This document shows, piece after piece, positions 1-10,088 of a stretch of 64,000 nucleotides of DNA (position 1 is the first letter of the stretch; the number at the start of each line of letters is the position of its first letter). The position numbers were made by a program, and so were the translations under genes. The DNA comes from Diphasiastrum complanatum. Taxonomy: Eukaryota > Streptophyta > Lycopodiopsida > Lycopodiales > Lycopodiaceae. Location: positions 14,808,719-14,872,718 of the forward strand of contig CM055100.1 in NCBI GenBank assembly GCA_029204225.1. The letters run 5' to 3'. Under the pieces are notes generated by a model. It saw only the letters and a list, made by a program, of their open reading frames with translations. It was not told where the DNA came from and made no database searches.

Positions 1-135
1 CTCATCTATCATTGTTGTTCAATGTTACCAGGAGGTAAATACTTAACTTATCAATGCTCTCCAAATTTTCATCGCTTGTGCAATGATTATCCAATGGCTG
101 ATTCTCATCTTTCTGAAATAGTGGTTCCCAAACTC

Positions 136-136
136 A

Positions 137-203
<67 letters not shown>

Positions 204-208
204 TCTCT

Positions 209-259
<51 letters not shown>

Positions 260-273
260 TCTCTCTATCTCTC
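136..273. repeat. (CT)n microsatellite
   Basis: Almost uninterrupted CT dinucleotides with occasional CTCAT and CTTC interruptions. An open frame runs through it only because the repeat translates as Leu-Ser without stops; that stretch is not a protein. Confidence 0.97.
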
Positions 274-276
274 AAA

Positions 277-450
277 TTTTGTTTCAGGAAGTTTATTCGG
301 GATGCTCCAAGTAAGTTTAGACTTTTTGATACCATTGTCACCGCCACAGCCTTATATGCATCAGAGACATGGTGTACTCTCCTAACACTGGGCCACATCT
401 CGAGATTACAGACTACCATGTTAGCTCGTATGATTCAGACGAAGCCTTCT
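277..450 (+). pseudogene. LINE reverse transcriptase C-terminal fragment
   Basis: The frame after the CT repeat reads KFRLFDTIVTATALYASETW and then a segment ending LQTTMLARMIQTK. This resembles the end of the RT domain in non-LTR retrotransposons, where a pattern like LFDAVVTPTVLYGSEAW is followed by a run containing RMLRMI. Only this tail remains; no endonuclease or YxDD motif lies upstream in the window. It abuts the stub of a copia LTR, so the copia element may have inserted into or recombined with it. The family match is from recognition of the motif, not from a search. Confidence 0.6.
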
Positions 451-455
451 ATTCC

Positions 456-488
456 ACACAAGATCATTTCCACACTCCTCCTCAAAAA
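456..488 (-). repeat. copia polypurine tract and truncated 3' LTR
   Basis: On the - strand, 488-475 reads as a purine tract TTTTTGAGGAGGAG, followed immediately by TGTGGAAAT, the expected LTR start. The LTR of the same element at 4868 also has TGTGGAAAT at its other end, giving inverted LTR termini. LTR-like sequence stops within about 20 bases and is replaced by LINE sequence, so the 3' LTR is almost wholly missing. Confidence 0.7.
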
Positions 489-489
489 T

Positions 490-1106
490 CTAGCTTGGTA
501 AATCTAGCATAGATCTATCTATAACTCCAAGATCCAATCTTAATTTTACAAATGGATCTTTAGAAAATGCCTTGGTGAGTATATCAGCAATGCAATCTGA
601 TGATGAAACATGAATAAGCTTGATCTCCTTTTCTTGCACTTTATCCCTTACGAAATGATGTGAAATCTCAATGTGCTTTGTTCGAGCATGGAAGATTGGA
701 TTGTTTGCAAGTTGTTGAGCTGCTTGATTGTCACAATATATGCATGGAATGTCTTCATCCTTGATCACATGAAGCTCCTCCAAAAGCCTTTTAAGCCAAA
801 TAACCTCCTTTGTTGTTGTTGTCATAGCTTTATACTTGGATTCTGTTGATGAAAGAGAGATGGTATCTTGCTTTTTGGAAAGCCAAGATATAGCTCCTCC
901 ACTTATGTAGCAAATGCACTTATGGATCTTCTATCCATCTTGTCACTTGCAAAACTTAAGTCCGAATATGCTCTTAAACAAATATTAGTCCTTTCATAAA
1001 CTATGCCAAAGTCTTTGTAGCCAAGATGTATCTTAACACCCTTTTGGCACTTTTTCAATGATATATTAATGGACTTTGCATGTATTGACTCAATTTGCCA
1101 ACACAA
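490..1106 (-). pseudogene. copia RNase H region
   Basis: Two open pieces, 1106-903 and 825-490, carry copia RNase H. The upstream piece includes LRAYSDLSFASDKMDRRS, matching the usual GYSDSDWAGD-D-RKST block that holds the first catalytic Asp. The downstream piece includes EVIWLKRLLEELH, IYCDNQAAQQLANNP and RTKHIEISHHFVRDKV, all standard in this domain. About 75 bases between them are out of frame. The last residues, LDLGVID, match the copia C-terminus. Confidence 0.88.
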
Positions 1107-1121
1107 AAACTAAGATCTGGT

Positions 1122-2027
1122 CTAGTGATGGTTAAGTATATCAAGGAACCAATAAGCAGTGATGTCCTCAAAGGATGCTTCATCACTTTCCTTAGAAACT
1201 TTTACACTTAGTTCCATGGGAGTTTCAACTCCTTTACAATCAATCATGCCAAATTTTGCTAAGATTGATCTAGCACACTTAGATTGACATATGAAAGTAA
1301 AATCATCACTTTTAGTGACTTCTATTCCAAGTATAACTTTAAGAAGTCCTAGATCTACCATTCTAAATTCACTAGACAAGGAAATTTTTACATCTTTGAT
1401 GTCATCTAGATCATAATCTGTGAGTATAATGTCATCAACATATAAAACTAAGATAATGATCTTTCCGACATTACATTTGTAGTACAATGATGGTTCATAA
1501 GAACTTACAATAAATCCAATGGAAATAAGATAAGAATGCAACCTAGGGTACCATGCTCTTGGTGCTTGCTTGAGTCCATAAAGACTCTTTTTCAAGAAAC
1601 ACACCTTGTCTTCTTCTCCATCTTTGATGAAGCTATAGATTTCCTCTTCCAAGAATCCATTAAAAAAAGCATTTGTCACATCAAGTTGGAAGAGCTCCCA
1701 TTTGAAAGAAGTAGCAAGACATATGATTAATCTAATGGTTACAAGCTTTGCAACAAGTGCAAAGGTTTCGTCATAATCTATGCCTTTGACTTGCAAAAAA
1801 CCTTTTGCTACAAGTCTAGCTTTATACTTATGAATAGAACCATCTTGATTATATTTCAATCTATATATCCATTTACAAGTAAGAGGCTTCTTTCCATAAG
1901 GTAGATCAATAAGCTTCCAAGTTTGATTTTCTATTAATGCATCAAACTCTACTTGCGTAGCTTTCCTCCAATATTGAGACTTATTTGCTTCCTCAAAACT
2001 AGTTGGTTCTTCAAGCATAGTAGTCAA
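1122..2027 (-). pseudogene. copia reverse transcriptase
   Basis: About 300 codons of RVT_2-type reverse transcriptase. It starts near WRKATQVEFDALIENQTW and runs through [47 protein letters not shown], the active site LYVDDIIL, and FICQSKCARSILAKFGM. The catalytic YVDD is intact. The segment between NAFFNGFLEEEIY and the LYGLKQ block is shortened: the usual MxQPxGF is missing. Frame changes and stops on both sides separate it from integrase and RNase H. Confidence 0.92.
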
Positions 2028-2422
2028 GAAAGTATAAGAGTTGAGTAGTTGAGAATCTTTTGCTCCCCTTTGTCACTATAAGTGAGCCTTGCCGTCTCAA
2101 TCCTTGTCCTTGTTGATCTTCTTGGAACCCTTGGACTTTAAGTAAGTTCCACTTGGTCTTCATCTTCATGAAGCTCCTCCTCAGCCATAGCACGATCCTT
2201 GACAAGTTGAGTGTTGTTGGAAGTCAAATTTCCTTTGGCTTGGAGAGATTCATCAAAAAGTACATTTCTACTTACAACAACTTTCTTGGTAATAGGATCA
2301 AATATCCTATAAGCTTTACTCTTTTCACTATAACCAACAAAGATGCCTTTGAATGAAGTGGCATCTTCTTTTTTCCTTATTTCTAAAGGTATATGTACAT
2401 AACGAGTACATCCAAAAACTTT
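2028..2422 (-). pseudogene. copia integrase-RT linker, degenerate
   Basis: This stretch would encode the integrase C-terminal region and the acidic or proline-rich linker before RT. Fragments are readable on the - strand (for example KSYRIFDPITKKVV near 2270-2320, like the usual KAYRLYNP-T-KVIISRDV block). No frame stays open across it. Confidence 0.6.
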
Positions 2423-3132
2423 CTAATCACTAGGATTTGGCTTTTTGCCATACAATACTTCATAAGGTGTAAGTCCTTTAATGGCACTATTAGTCATTCT
2501 ATTGCATAGAAAGTTTGCACATAAAATAGCTTCTCCCCAAAATGAAATAGGAAGGGATGCCTTTAATCTCAAATCTTTAGCACACTCACATAGTGTCTTA
2601 TTCTTTCTCTCAGCTACTCCATTTGTTGTGGAGTATATGTGCAAAAAAACTCTCTCCTAATGCCATTAGTTTCACAAAACTCTTTCATCTTATTGGAGAT
2701 GTACTCCCCTCCATTATCGCTTCTTAATACTTTCAAGCTAGTATTAAGTTGCTTTTCCACAAGAGTTTTGAACTTTACAAAGGACTCAAAAACTTCACTT
2801 TTCTTAGACAAGAGATAAACCCAAGAGTATCTTGATCTCTCATCAATAAAAGTGAGATACATAAGAGCTCCCGAGTGTATAAGGTCAAGAGGAGAGTTAG
2901 ATCTTGTCAAAGATCTCTTGAAAGGTAGCTTATGAGATTTGGAGAGTCCACAAGCTTCACAAAGCTTGCCACACTTGGATATGGTTTTGGGAAGTCCACT
3001 TGCTAGCTCCTTTGTCAACATGGTCTCCATAGCTTTGAAGTTAGGATGGCCTAACCTTTTGTGCCACAATTCCACTTGAGTGAGCTCCTCCCTTGCCGTG
3101 TTCACACTTCCAACCATCACATTAGCATCCAA
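2423..3132 (-). pseudogene. copia GAG-pre-integrase and integrase
   Basis: Two overlapping frames (3132-2614 and 2644-2423) together cover the domain. The first has the pre-integrase block ELWHKRLGHPNFKAMETM, two Cys in KLCEACGLSKSHKLPF, then YLTFIDERSRYSWVYLL and VLRSDNGGEYISNKM, which contains the second catalytic Asp. The second has TNGVAERKNKTLCE with the catalytic Glu. The usual HSDLxGP block, which holds the first catalytic Asp, reads HSGAL, so the integrase would be inactive. A short insertion and frame change separate the PQQ and NGVAERKN halves of one motif. Confidence 0.9.
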
Positions 3133-3695
3133 TTTGAATAACCTCCCTTGCTTGAAACCACATATTTTTCATCTTTCAAGATAAAACATGCTCCATGCTT
3201 GAAATGTACATCTAATCCACTATCCATAAGTTGTCCTACACTCAACAAGTTCTTTGTAATTGAAGGTACATAAAGAACATTGTCTAGATCTACTTTTTTA
3301 GATGATCCTCGACATAAATGAAGGGATCCAACACCTACAATCTCACATTCTTGATCACTTGCAGTGAAGATAAATCTCTTAGAATTATTGTAAGAAAGTA
3401 GATTAGAAAAGTAGTCTTTTTGGTGAGTCACGTGGGAGCTTGCCCCACTATCAATCCACCAAGTGTCTTGATTAGATGTTTGTGGTGAGGATACCATCAA
3501 AGATAGATTGCATTCTTCCTCCTCCTCCTCAAGCACAAGGTTGCCTTGATTGTCCTTCTCTTGGGCATTCTTTTTCTTGTAGCACTTGGATGGAAAATGT
3601 CCCTTTTCCCCACAAAATAAACACTTTAGCTTCTTCTTGTCCTTCTTGCTCTTGCCTTTGGAACTTGATGCTCCATCCTTGCTTTCCATCTCCAT
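3117..3695 (-). pseudogene. copia zinc knuckle and protease
   Basis: This frame begins in a lysine-rich stretch, then has a CCHC knuckle CLFCGEKGHFPSKCY (about residues 25-39). An acidic run follows, then the aspartic protease active site WWIDSGASSHVT (about 79-90). LYVPSITKNLLSVGQLMDSG follows, typical of copia protease ends. It is offset by one frame from gag at about 3690-3700. There the same nucleotides read EMESKDGAS in this frame and WRWKARMEHQ in the gag frame. Confidence 0.9.
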
Positions 3696-4264
3696 GTCTT
3701 GATCTCCTCACTTACAAGCACACTTTGAAGTTTTTTAATACTAGGAAGTGTATCTTGAATAGCAAAGGTTTGAACAAGAATAGAATAATCATCTCCTAAT
3801 CCATTCAAAATGATTTGAACTAACTCATCATCTTTGATCTTATCATCTATAGAAGACAACTCCTTATTCAAAGATTTGATCCTAAAGACATAATTTTGGG
3901 CACTTTTACTACTTCCTTCCATGCTTTGAAGAATTTGATTCCTAAGCATGAGTATCCTTGAAGTATTCTTGGATCCATAACTTGCTTTTAATGAATCCCA
4001 TGCCTCTTTGGATGTGGTACAAGATGAGATTTCCTTCAAAAGTTCATTACTTACATTCATTTTTATGCAATGTAATGCAACTCTACATCTCTTTTTGTAC
4101 TTTACCAATTCAACACCTCTTTGAGGTTCTACTTCCACCTCAAGTACTATGTCATAAAGATCATGGAGTACAAGCAAAGACTCCATTCGAACTATCCAAT
4201 TAGCATAATTAGTGGATGTGAGCCTTTCACTAGCTTCAAGCAAAAAACCACCCATTGATGCCAT
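3626..4264 (-). pseudogene. copia gag (UBN2-type)
   Basis: The start MASMGGFLLEASERLTSTNY leads to ANWIVRMESLLVLHDLYDIV, the LTR-copia gag N-terminus (nucleocapsid-type DUF4219/UBN2 pattern). It continues with EISSCTTSKEAWDSLKASYG and IILNGLGDDYSILVQTF. About 190 residues are colinear with known copia gag proteins. The last 20 or so codons are a frameshifted reading of the basic linker before the zinc knuckle. Confidence 0.9.
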
Positions 4265-4853
4265 TTTTTGAATGTGAAAAAGAACTAGAAACTCTTATGG
4301 TTTCTCTAAGAGATCTGAACCTAAAGTCTTCTAGCAATTTGAAAGCTTATAGAGACAATCCTATCACTCATGGACCAATCTAGAATGATGGAAATTTAGA
4401 TTCTAGTCTCAATCTTGCAAAAGCACTCCTTAATCTATGATTTTTGGCAATATCTCTCTCAACTTCAACATACACTCAAAAAATAAGAGAAACTCATTTA
4501 ATGCACCTGAATCAAGCTTCAAATTTAATTTTTTTGGCTGATCTAATCCAAGAACAAATCATAGGAATAGAATCTCTATAGAAAAAGCTTGATTTTGCAC
4601 TAAAAGTCTCTCAATTTGAGTGTGTGAGTCAAATTATACAAATTTTTGAATTTTCTCAACCAAAATTGGACCTGTATGGCCTCACACGTGTGAAAAGTAT
4701 TCCTACATCCCACAACAAGTTCTGGTCCAAAATTTTTGAGGATACCTATCAAATCCAACTCGCTACTCAAAAAACTAGCTAGTTTCCAAAAACTTGCCAA
4801 GTTGGGCTTAGTTTTGGATCAACCCCATCAATATCAAAGAATCCTCTTGTACT
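4265..4853 (-). other. copia untranslated leader
   Basis: Non-coding sequence between the primer binding site and the gag start, as expected for a copia 5' leader of roughly 590 bases. No coding signal is seen on either strand. Confidence 0.7.
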
Positions 4854-4867
4854 TGGCTCTGATACCA
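4854..4867 (-). promoter_or_regulatory. tRNA-Met primer binding site
   Basis: The - strand reads TGGTATCAGAGCCA, the usual copia primer binding site complementary to initiator tRNA-Met. It directly abuts the LTR terminus TTTCCACA, which fixes the LTR boundary at 4868. Confidence 0.92.
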
Positions 4868-6432
4868 TGTGGAAATCTACAAAATAGGACCAAGAATGGA
4901 TCCTTAAATGATTCACAAGATTTAGATCAATCTAGATCAATTGTAGGCATGAAAATCTAACAAGACCAATCATTAATGAAGATAAATGTACTTGCTGGTT
5001 TCACACGTGTGAAAACTTGTCAGAGTACGGACTCCAACCTGAAAACAAAGTACACTATGATAGAAACTCAAATCATTCGAAACAAATGAAGACAAATGGA
5101 GAGATTGACACAAAATTGCTTCCAAAACCAAGATTGGTGTTTCATGTTGATTAAGGACAAATATGCCTCTATACATACATTTCTTGGAGCTTGAGGTACT
5201 AATCATGCATCAGATCTCACACATGTGAGGATGCTTTGTCATATGGTGAATCATCATGCAAAATTGACACTTAAATCAAACTTTCTATTCTGAGCACTTT
5301 TGGTACTCGCCTACTTCAGCTTATTCCACATGTGTGAGCAGTCCTCTACACATGGGATGTGACACCTAACCTAAGGATGTGGCTCATGCAATCAATAGAT
5401 TGATGCCATGTGTCATATGACTAGAAAACTAGATTAAAAGGCGAAAAATGCCGAAGGTGCCTTTAGACTAAAGGCACCAAAAAAATCGAAAAAGCCAAAG
5501 GTGTCTTAAAAATGGTTTCTAAGACATTCTGGCCACTTTGTCGCATTTTTTGCGAAGGGGCAAAAAAGGTGAAGGTGCCTTAAGAATGGTTTCTAAGGCT
5601 TTCTGGCCACTTGGCCATTCTGTCACTTTTCTCGCTAAGGTGCAAAGAAGGCTAAGGTGCCTAAAAATGGTTAAGGCAAAAAAAATCTTAAATGTAGAAA
5701 ATGTGAGGTTCGAAAACATGTAGTCGGCCTTCGGTTTTCAAGATGCTCATTACTTGAACGATTTGCTTAAGACTGAGCATAATAAATCTAACATGGAGCC
5801 TAGGACATTAAGTGTGAAGAACTAAAACTTTTGGACCTTAATTGTATCTGATCAATCCACAAGAGGGATTGGATGCATTGCTACCTTCATCTCCATCAAT
5901 ATTGAATGCTAGTATTGAAACAATGTAGACCAACAAGCAAGAACAACAAAAAAAACAAATGTTAAATGTTTAAAATAGCTTCACATGTGTGAAGTACAAG
6001 ATAAACGATACAAACAAAGGCCTAAAAACAAAGTACAAACTATCATTAAAGCATTGAACTCAAAGAAATGCATGCAAATGGAAGATCTACACAAGCTTGT
6101 AAGTGAAATATCCAAAATCTTCAACTCTCCAATTTTCTAGGTGTAAAATGAGGAGCATTTACAAAGAGTGATCATGGTCTAAGCTAATTTCACACATGTG
6201 AGGGTGCCATGTAATTAGTCCAGTCAAATTGCACCTCTCCAAAATTCCTAGATTTTAGGAGGTAGATCCTACTTATAGAAACTTGAGAAATGATCATCTT
6301 ATCTACTCATAAGATTGGGTACTAGCCTACCTAGGCCTATCCTTCACATGCGAGAATAGCCTCCACACATGTGGAATTACCCTATTTACATAATATATGG
6401 TTTTAATCAAGCTAGTATTTGCATTTTTCACA
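4868..6432 (-). repeat. copia 5' LTR, with internal duplication
   Basis: The lower boundary is fixed by the primer binding site. The upper boundary is proposed at 6432, where the + strand ends GCATTTTTCACA; read on - this is TGTGAAAAATGC, like the LTR start of the related element at 37686 (TGTGAAAAATTGC). At 1565 bp it is about twice that relative (684 bp). Two diverged copies of one segment, roughly 4980-5390 and 5960-6400, lie in tandem, separated by a minisatellite. CACATGTG or CACACGTGTG palindromes recur. Either the LTR expanded internally or two LTRs lie side by side. Confidence 0.6.
5440..5700. repeat. imperfect ~74-bp minisatellite
   Basis: Units contain TCTGGCCACTT, a GTCGCATTTTTTGCGAA-like stem and GAAGGTGCCTTA, with TCTGGCC starts at 5528 and 5602. 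A related array is at 61990-62170. Confidence 0.75.
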
Positions 6433-7426
6433 CTCTTAAAAAAAGTACGATATATTAAGCATAACGTCAAGGGCTGATTTTGGCTTCATAAATAGATCAT
6501 TTGCAAGTACAATGTTGAGAAGATCATCCAATAAATCTAATAATAATTCATGATCACCATATCCAAAAATAGAATCTCCTTGAAGTTGACCCCTTCCAAG
6601 CTTACTCCTCCTTGATGTTGTTGCTCCTCCTTGATGGAAACTTGAGATCTTCTTGCCTCATAATGATCACAAAGATCAAGATCACCAAAACTTTTATTTT
6701 GCATGAGAGCTTGAAAAATGAAGCAATTTATATGTGAATAGAAGCGAGGGAAGCATTAGTTGGATGAAAGCAAGTGCTAATGATCATTCTAAAATGTGAT
6801 AGCATGATTAAACAACAACACATCCATGATCAATCATACACAAGCAAAAAAGAGCGGCTTCACAAAGTAAGAAAGGTAGGAGGAGGCTTCTCTCTTTCTC
6901 AATCTCTATTCTTTACAATGTAAAGTGATTACAAAATGGTGTCACATCCCTCTTTATAGACAAGGCTAGGGTTGGAATTTTTGGTTCACCCAAAAACCAT
7001 GTGCCATAAGAACTTTTCTAAAAAGTTTTAAGCCAAATTGCATTTCAAACTGCTTGGGCCCTTTTTCATTTGAGGCCCATTCGAGCATAGATCTACTTTT
7101 ATTTCTTGTGCCATAGGCTTACGAGTACAGTGCGCCTTCTACGGGTGTTTGACATTACATTACAAATAGATCTAAGTATTTATGCCGACTCAGCCATGAT
7201 TTTATTCCTATCGTCGTAAAATATGTTAGTGAGGCGATGGCCTTTGTTTTCGCTCGTTGGCTAGTCCGTGACTTGTCAACTTCTCTGGCATTGGGTAAAT
7301 ATGGATTCTGGAACTCCTTATCAGTGATTTGTCGATGGTCTTTAACCAACTCTTGCAAATGATCAACTTTGATGTCACAATCATATGTAACCACATAGAA
7401 AATGTAAGAAAATATGACAATATGCA
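6433..7426. other. intergenic, no gene seen
   Basis: No convincing coding frame. The stretch around 6840-6960 has TTTACAATG and CTTTATAGACAAGG and resembles LTR promoter sequence, but no matching partner was found in the window. Confidence 0.5.
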
Positions 7427-7964
7427 TTGCAAAAAATCTTTCAAGAACATGACATTACAAAAGTGCCCGTGAAAACAAATGCAGAAGACGAGCCGGAATT
7501 GAAATCATGGCTTGGATTGTGCATTCCATCAATTACAAAATATTGTGAAGAATGCAAAGGTCATGATTCTTGCAAATTTGGACATACAAAATGGAGTTGT
7601 GAATGGAACAACTAGAACTATCGAAGACTTCGTGTGGTCAACAAATGCCAAGAAAATAGACTCTATTTCGATTAAACTTGATGCAACCAATAGAAAAATA
7701 AAAGTTTCTCCGTCCACAGTGCGCAAAATTAGGTATGATTCAAAAACCTACTACAAATGTACCTTCCCACTGACATTGGCATATGCCATCACAGCCCATA
7801 AATCCCAAGGCACAACGATCCATGGCACTACCATTCTTGACATTCAAAAAACATTTTGCCCAGGCCTAACCTATGTGATGTTGTCTCGAGTTACTAAACG
7901 AGAACACATATTCATCACACGTAAATTGACTCCTGACGACTTCCATATCACCTATTGTAAATGA
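7427..7964 (+). pseudogene. Helitron/PIF1-type helicase C-terminal fragment
   Basis: The main frame, from about 7512, reads VMILANLDIQNGVVNGTTRT, then ~60 residues, then LTLAYAITAHKSQG (helicase motif V region) and PGLTYVMLSRVTKREH (motif VI region with Arg), closing at a stop after FHITYCK. This is the C-terminal third of the PIF1/RecD2-like SF1 helicase found in Helitrons. The preceding ~85 bases continue in another frame (KVPVKTNAEDEPELKSW), so a frameshift lies near 7510-7560. Walker A and B and the HUH nuclease are absent. A PIF1 helicase of other origin cannot be excluded. Confidence 0.8.
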
Positions 7965-8299
7965 ATAGAACATTTTGTCAATCTAATTTATCTCTATCAA
8001 TACATCCCATGTTCATATTGTTACATTACTTGCTTCTTTATTGTAATATTTTTTGTGGTTCAGTAGACCGAGAATGTGAAGACGATGATATAGGAGGAGA
8101 TGCAGAATGTGACATAATGTATCTTGCGTTGCTGCTGCAGCACTTTTGATTTCCTGATCAGAGAATCAATCTAAAATCAGAATCTTCGGCAGCATCTAGA
8201 CTCTACTAGTTTCAGTTGGTTTCAGTTGATGTAGTAGAAGACAAGGTTGTAAATTAAATATATCATTAAAATCCAAAAAAATGAAGTGCTTTGAAATAT
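7965..8299 (+). other. spacer with acidic exon-like patch
   Basis: Follows the helicase stop. After an AG at about 8061-8066, an open stretch reads DRECEDDDIGGDAECDIMY, an acidic patch flanked by plausible splice signals. It could be the last exon of the helicase gene or part of the next gene, but the evidence is thin. Confidence 0.3.
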
Positions 8300-8461
8300 G
8301 TTACTCTGGATCATGTTGTCAAATGTGCACACTTCACCTTCCTGCCTTTCATGGAATAATATCAGGTGCGTGCATTCTTTAAATTTATTTCTAGTATTTA
8401 TTTTCCGTGTTCCATATGTAAAGCACATGCTCTGCCATTTTTTCCTTATGTTTGAAAATAG

Positions 8462-8503
8462 GTCATTAACATGGCAGCACATGAGATTACGGAGGCAAAA
8501 GAG
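8462..8503 (+). pseudogene. exon-like segment of the GIY-YIG gene remnant
   Basis: Reads VINMAAHEITEAKE between an AATAG acceptor and a GTACAT donor. The next segment joins in the same phase. Confidence 0.4.
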
Positions 8504-8617
8504 GTACATCATTTTCTTTTTGTTCTTTCATGTAATGCAATGTCCCAAAAAATGTATCCATAGCATTTTTGCATTCCATTATGTCGCAATGATATATACT
8601 CTTGAATTCTTTGATAG

Positions 8618-8865
8618 CTACTTCGCGAACTGAAAAAAGAAACAAAAACATTAGTAGGTGTGGCTTCGGAGCAACTTGACGAGGTATGTATTTATCCCTC
8701 CACACAACAGATGTTCCTTTTGAATGCATGTGGGATTGAACTGAGTGAATACAAGAACGGCTTCCTCAGCAACTACACAATGAGCACTTTTATTACAACG
8801 CAGAAACATGCTAGAGAAGCTTATGTGCATCAACATCATGGAGATCCTATAGAAGATACAAAATT
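8618..8865 (+). pseudogene. largest upstream exon of the GIY-YIG gene remnant
   Basis: About 82 codons open after a GATAG acceptor. They start LLRELKKETKTLVGV and include MFLLNACGIELSEYKNGF and AREAYVHQHHGDPIEDTK. Residue composition is that of a soluble globular protein, unlike the surrounding random frames. I do not recognise the family. The downstream border (TTGTAT) is uncertain. Confidence 0.45.
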
Positions 8866-8981
8866 GTATTTGTTTTGGTTTTTTTCTCAGTTTTTTTATA
8901 TTCGTTATTGGCAATTTAAACTTACGAAAATGGCATGTTTTCTATGTTGTGTTTCCAAGATTTTTAAAGCATTTTTACAAG

Positions 8982-9264
8982 TTGTTTGCGATTCCAATTC
9001 TAGCCTCAATACAAACAAATCGGGCTGCTATTCAGCATTTCAAAGCTCACTCTGATAGCGGATACTATGCAATCCGCAACTTGTACTTTGGGTATAATAT
9101 TGCAATTTCTGACTGGAGAGGGATGAGCCGCGCGTAATTGAATGCAATTAGCAGTGATTTTGGAAGGCAGCCTCATTGATGGCCCAATCTCCATTGAGAC
9201 TGTGCTGAAAATCCTTGAGAGAGAGATCCCTGACACACCAAACATTGCAATGACTGATTCACGG
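8982..9264 (+). pseudogene. exon-like segment of the GIY-YIG gene remnant
   Basis: After ACAAG the frame reads LFAIPILASIQTNRAAIQ, then YYAIRNLYFGYNIAISDW. Two apparent single-base shifts lie at about 9118-9150. It then continues LAVILEGSLIDGPISIE and ILEREIPDTPNIAMTDSR to a GTTTGT donor. The sense of the sequence survives across the shifts, which points to a once-functional exon. Confidence 0.45.
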
Positions 9265-9508
9265 GTTTGTCATTTTCAATGACTCTAAATTACATAATGT
9301 TATACATGCAGCTTCTTGTGCATCTAAATATCCATTGCATACTGACAAATAGCAGCCCATGGATCTCCAAATTTCGCAACAAACAACTCAACCACCACCT
9401 TCCAGCACAGAGGTATGCATGCGCACCTGCACTCTGTGTTCTTTATTTCAACACGAATCTTTTTCCACGATGTAGTTCTTCATAATCGAAATGACATCTT
9501 TCTTGCAG

Positions 9509-9877
9509 GACCTCTCGCCTCCCCCTCCCCCCCCCCCGAAAAGAGCGCGAACGAGTACATCACACTATAAAAAATAGCATCACGTGTTGGCAAGATGGTC
9601 TACATTGGACAAACCACCAACTTACATAGGCGTGTGCAAGAGCATGCTTGAAAGCCACCCAAGAAATTGCTTTTTGACAGGACACACAATAGTTTTTTTG
9701 GATGTCTTTCATGTAGAAATACTAGAAATTGTCGAAGATCATCCAATTGCAAATAGATTAGAGAACTTTTATATCAAGATCTACAAATCTCAGAATATGA
9801 AAGTTTGCAATAACCTGGCTGGTCACCCTTTAAGTTCGCGAAAATATTGGTACCCTAAACGACGATCTTGCATATGA
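9509..9877 (+). pseudogene. GIY-YIG-like nuclease exon, frameshifted
   Basis: Begins after TTTCTTGCAG with DLSPPPPPPPKRARTS, then a shift near 9565-9575 gives YKIASRVGKMVYIGQTTN and LHRRVQEHA. A second shift at about 9645 leads to VEILEIVEDHPIANRLENFY, then a C-terminus YWYPKRRSCI and stop. In GIY-YIG nucleases the first strands end in YVGxT, a catalytic Arg sits in the RxxxH helix, and a Glu binds metal. Corresponding residues are visible here, though the GIY half is reduced to HYKI. Penelope-like elements and UvrC-like nucleases share this fold, but no RT is present. Confidence 0.6.
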
Positions 9878-10088
9878 GGAAACTTCAAAATATCATTCCC
9901 TTGTAAATATTTGATGCTTTTAATTCACTTTAAGCTTGTGAATATTTAATGGCTTTAATTCATGTTACTCTTTGTCAACTTTTGCCTTGATTTTGTTCTT
10001 GTCTCTACACTGGACACCGCATGTTAATCAAATTCATTAAGCATCGTAATTCGGTCGCTTTTGCTTTTGCGTCCTGCAATGCTGGCAG
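9878..10088. other. intergenic spacer
   Basis: AT-rich sequence with no coding or repeat signal recognised. Confidence 0.5.

Larger units (their letters stand above)
456..6432 (-). mobile_element. Ty1/copia LTR retrotransposon, decayed
   Basis: Reading on the - strand, the order is LTR (6432-4868), primer binding site, leader, gag, CCHC knuckle, protease, integrase, reverse transcriptase, RNase H, polypurine tract, and a 3' LTR cut off after about 20 bases. This is the Pseudoviridae (copia) order, with integrase before RT. The single polyprotein frame is broken by several frameshifts and stops, so the copy cannot be autonomous. A second element at 35940-38369 has the same polypurine tract and a similar RT, so both belong to one family. 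Confidence 0.9.
8300..9877 (+). pseudogene. multi-exon unknown protein with C-terminal GIY-YIG-like nuclease
   Basis: Six short segments read as coding on the + strand, mostly with GT...AG borders and phase 0 joins: 8300-8365, 8462-8503, 8618-8865, 8982-9264, 9353-9412 and 9509-9877. The first five contain an unrecognised sequence. The last starts with a proline run and a basic patch (PKRART), then enters a GIY-YIG-like domain: YKIASRVGKMVYIGQTTNL, HRRVQEHA, and a later ANRLENFYI with the expected Glu. In-frame stops and at least three frame changes mark it as a decayed copy. It lies 340 bp after a Helitron-type helicase on the same strand, so one composite element is possible. Confidence 0.55.

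Noticed and set aside
22-276. Open frame through the CT repeat
   Set aside because: Leu-Ser repeats translated from a microsatellite. Only the part after the repeat resembles a protein.
4854-4867. tRNA-like sequence
   Set aside because: It is only the 14-base primer binding site complementary to tRNA-Met, not a tRNA gene.
9584-9650. GTG-started frame as the true start of the GIY-YIG protein
   Set aside because: That frame misses YKIASRVGKMVYIG. The domain is read in another frame until ~9645, so the open frame is only partly real.
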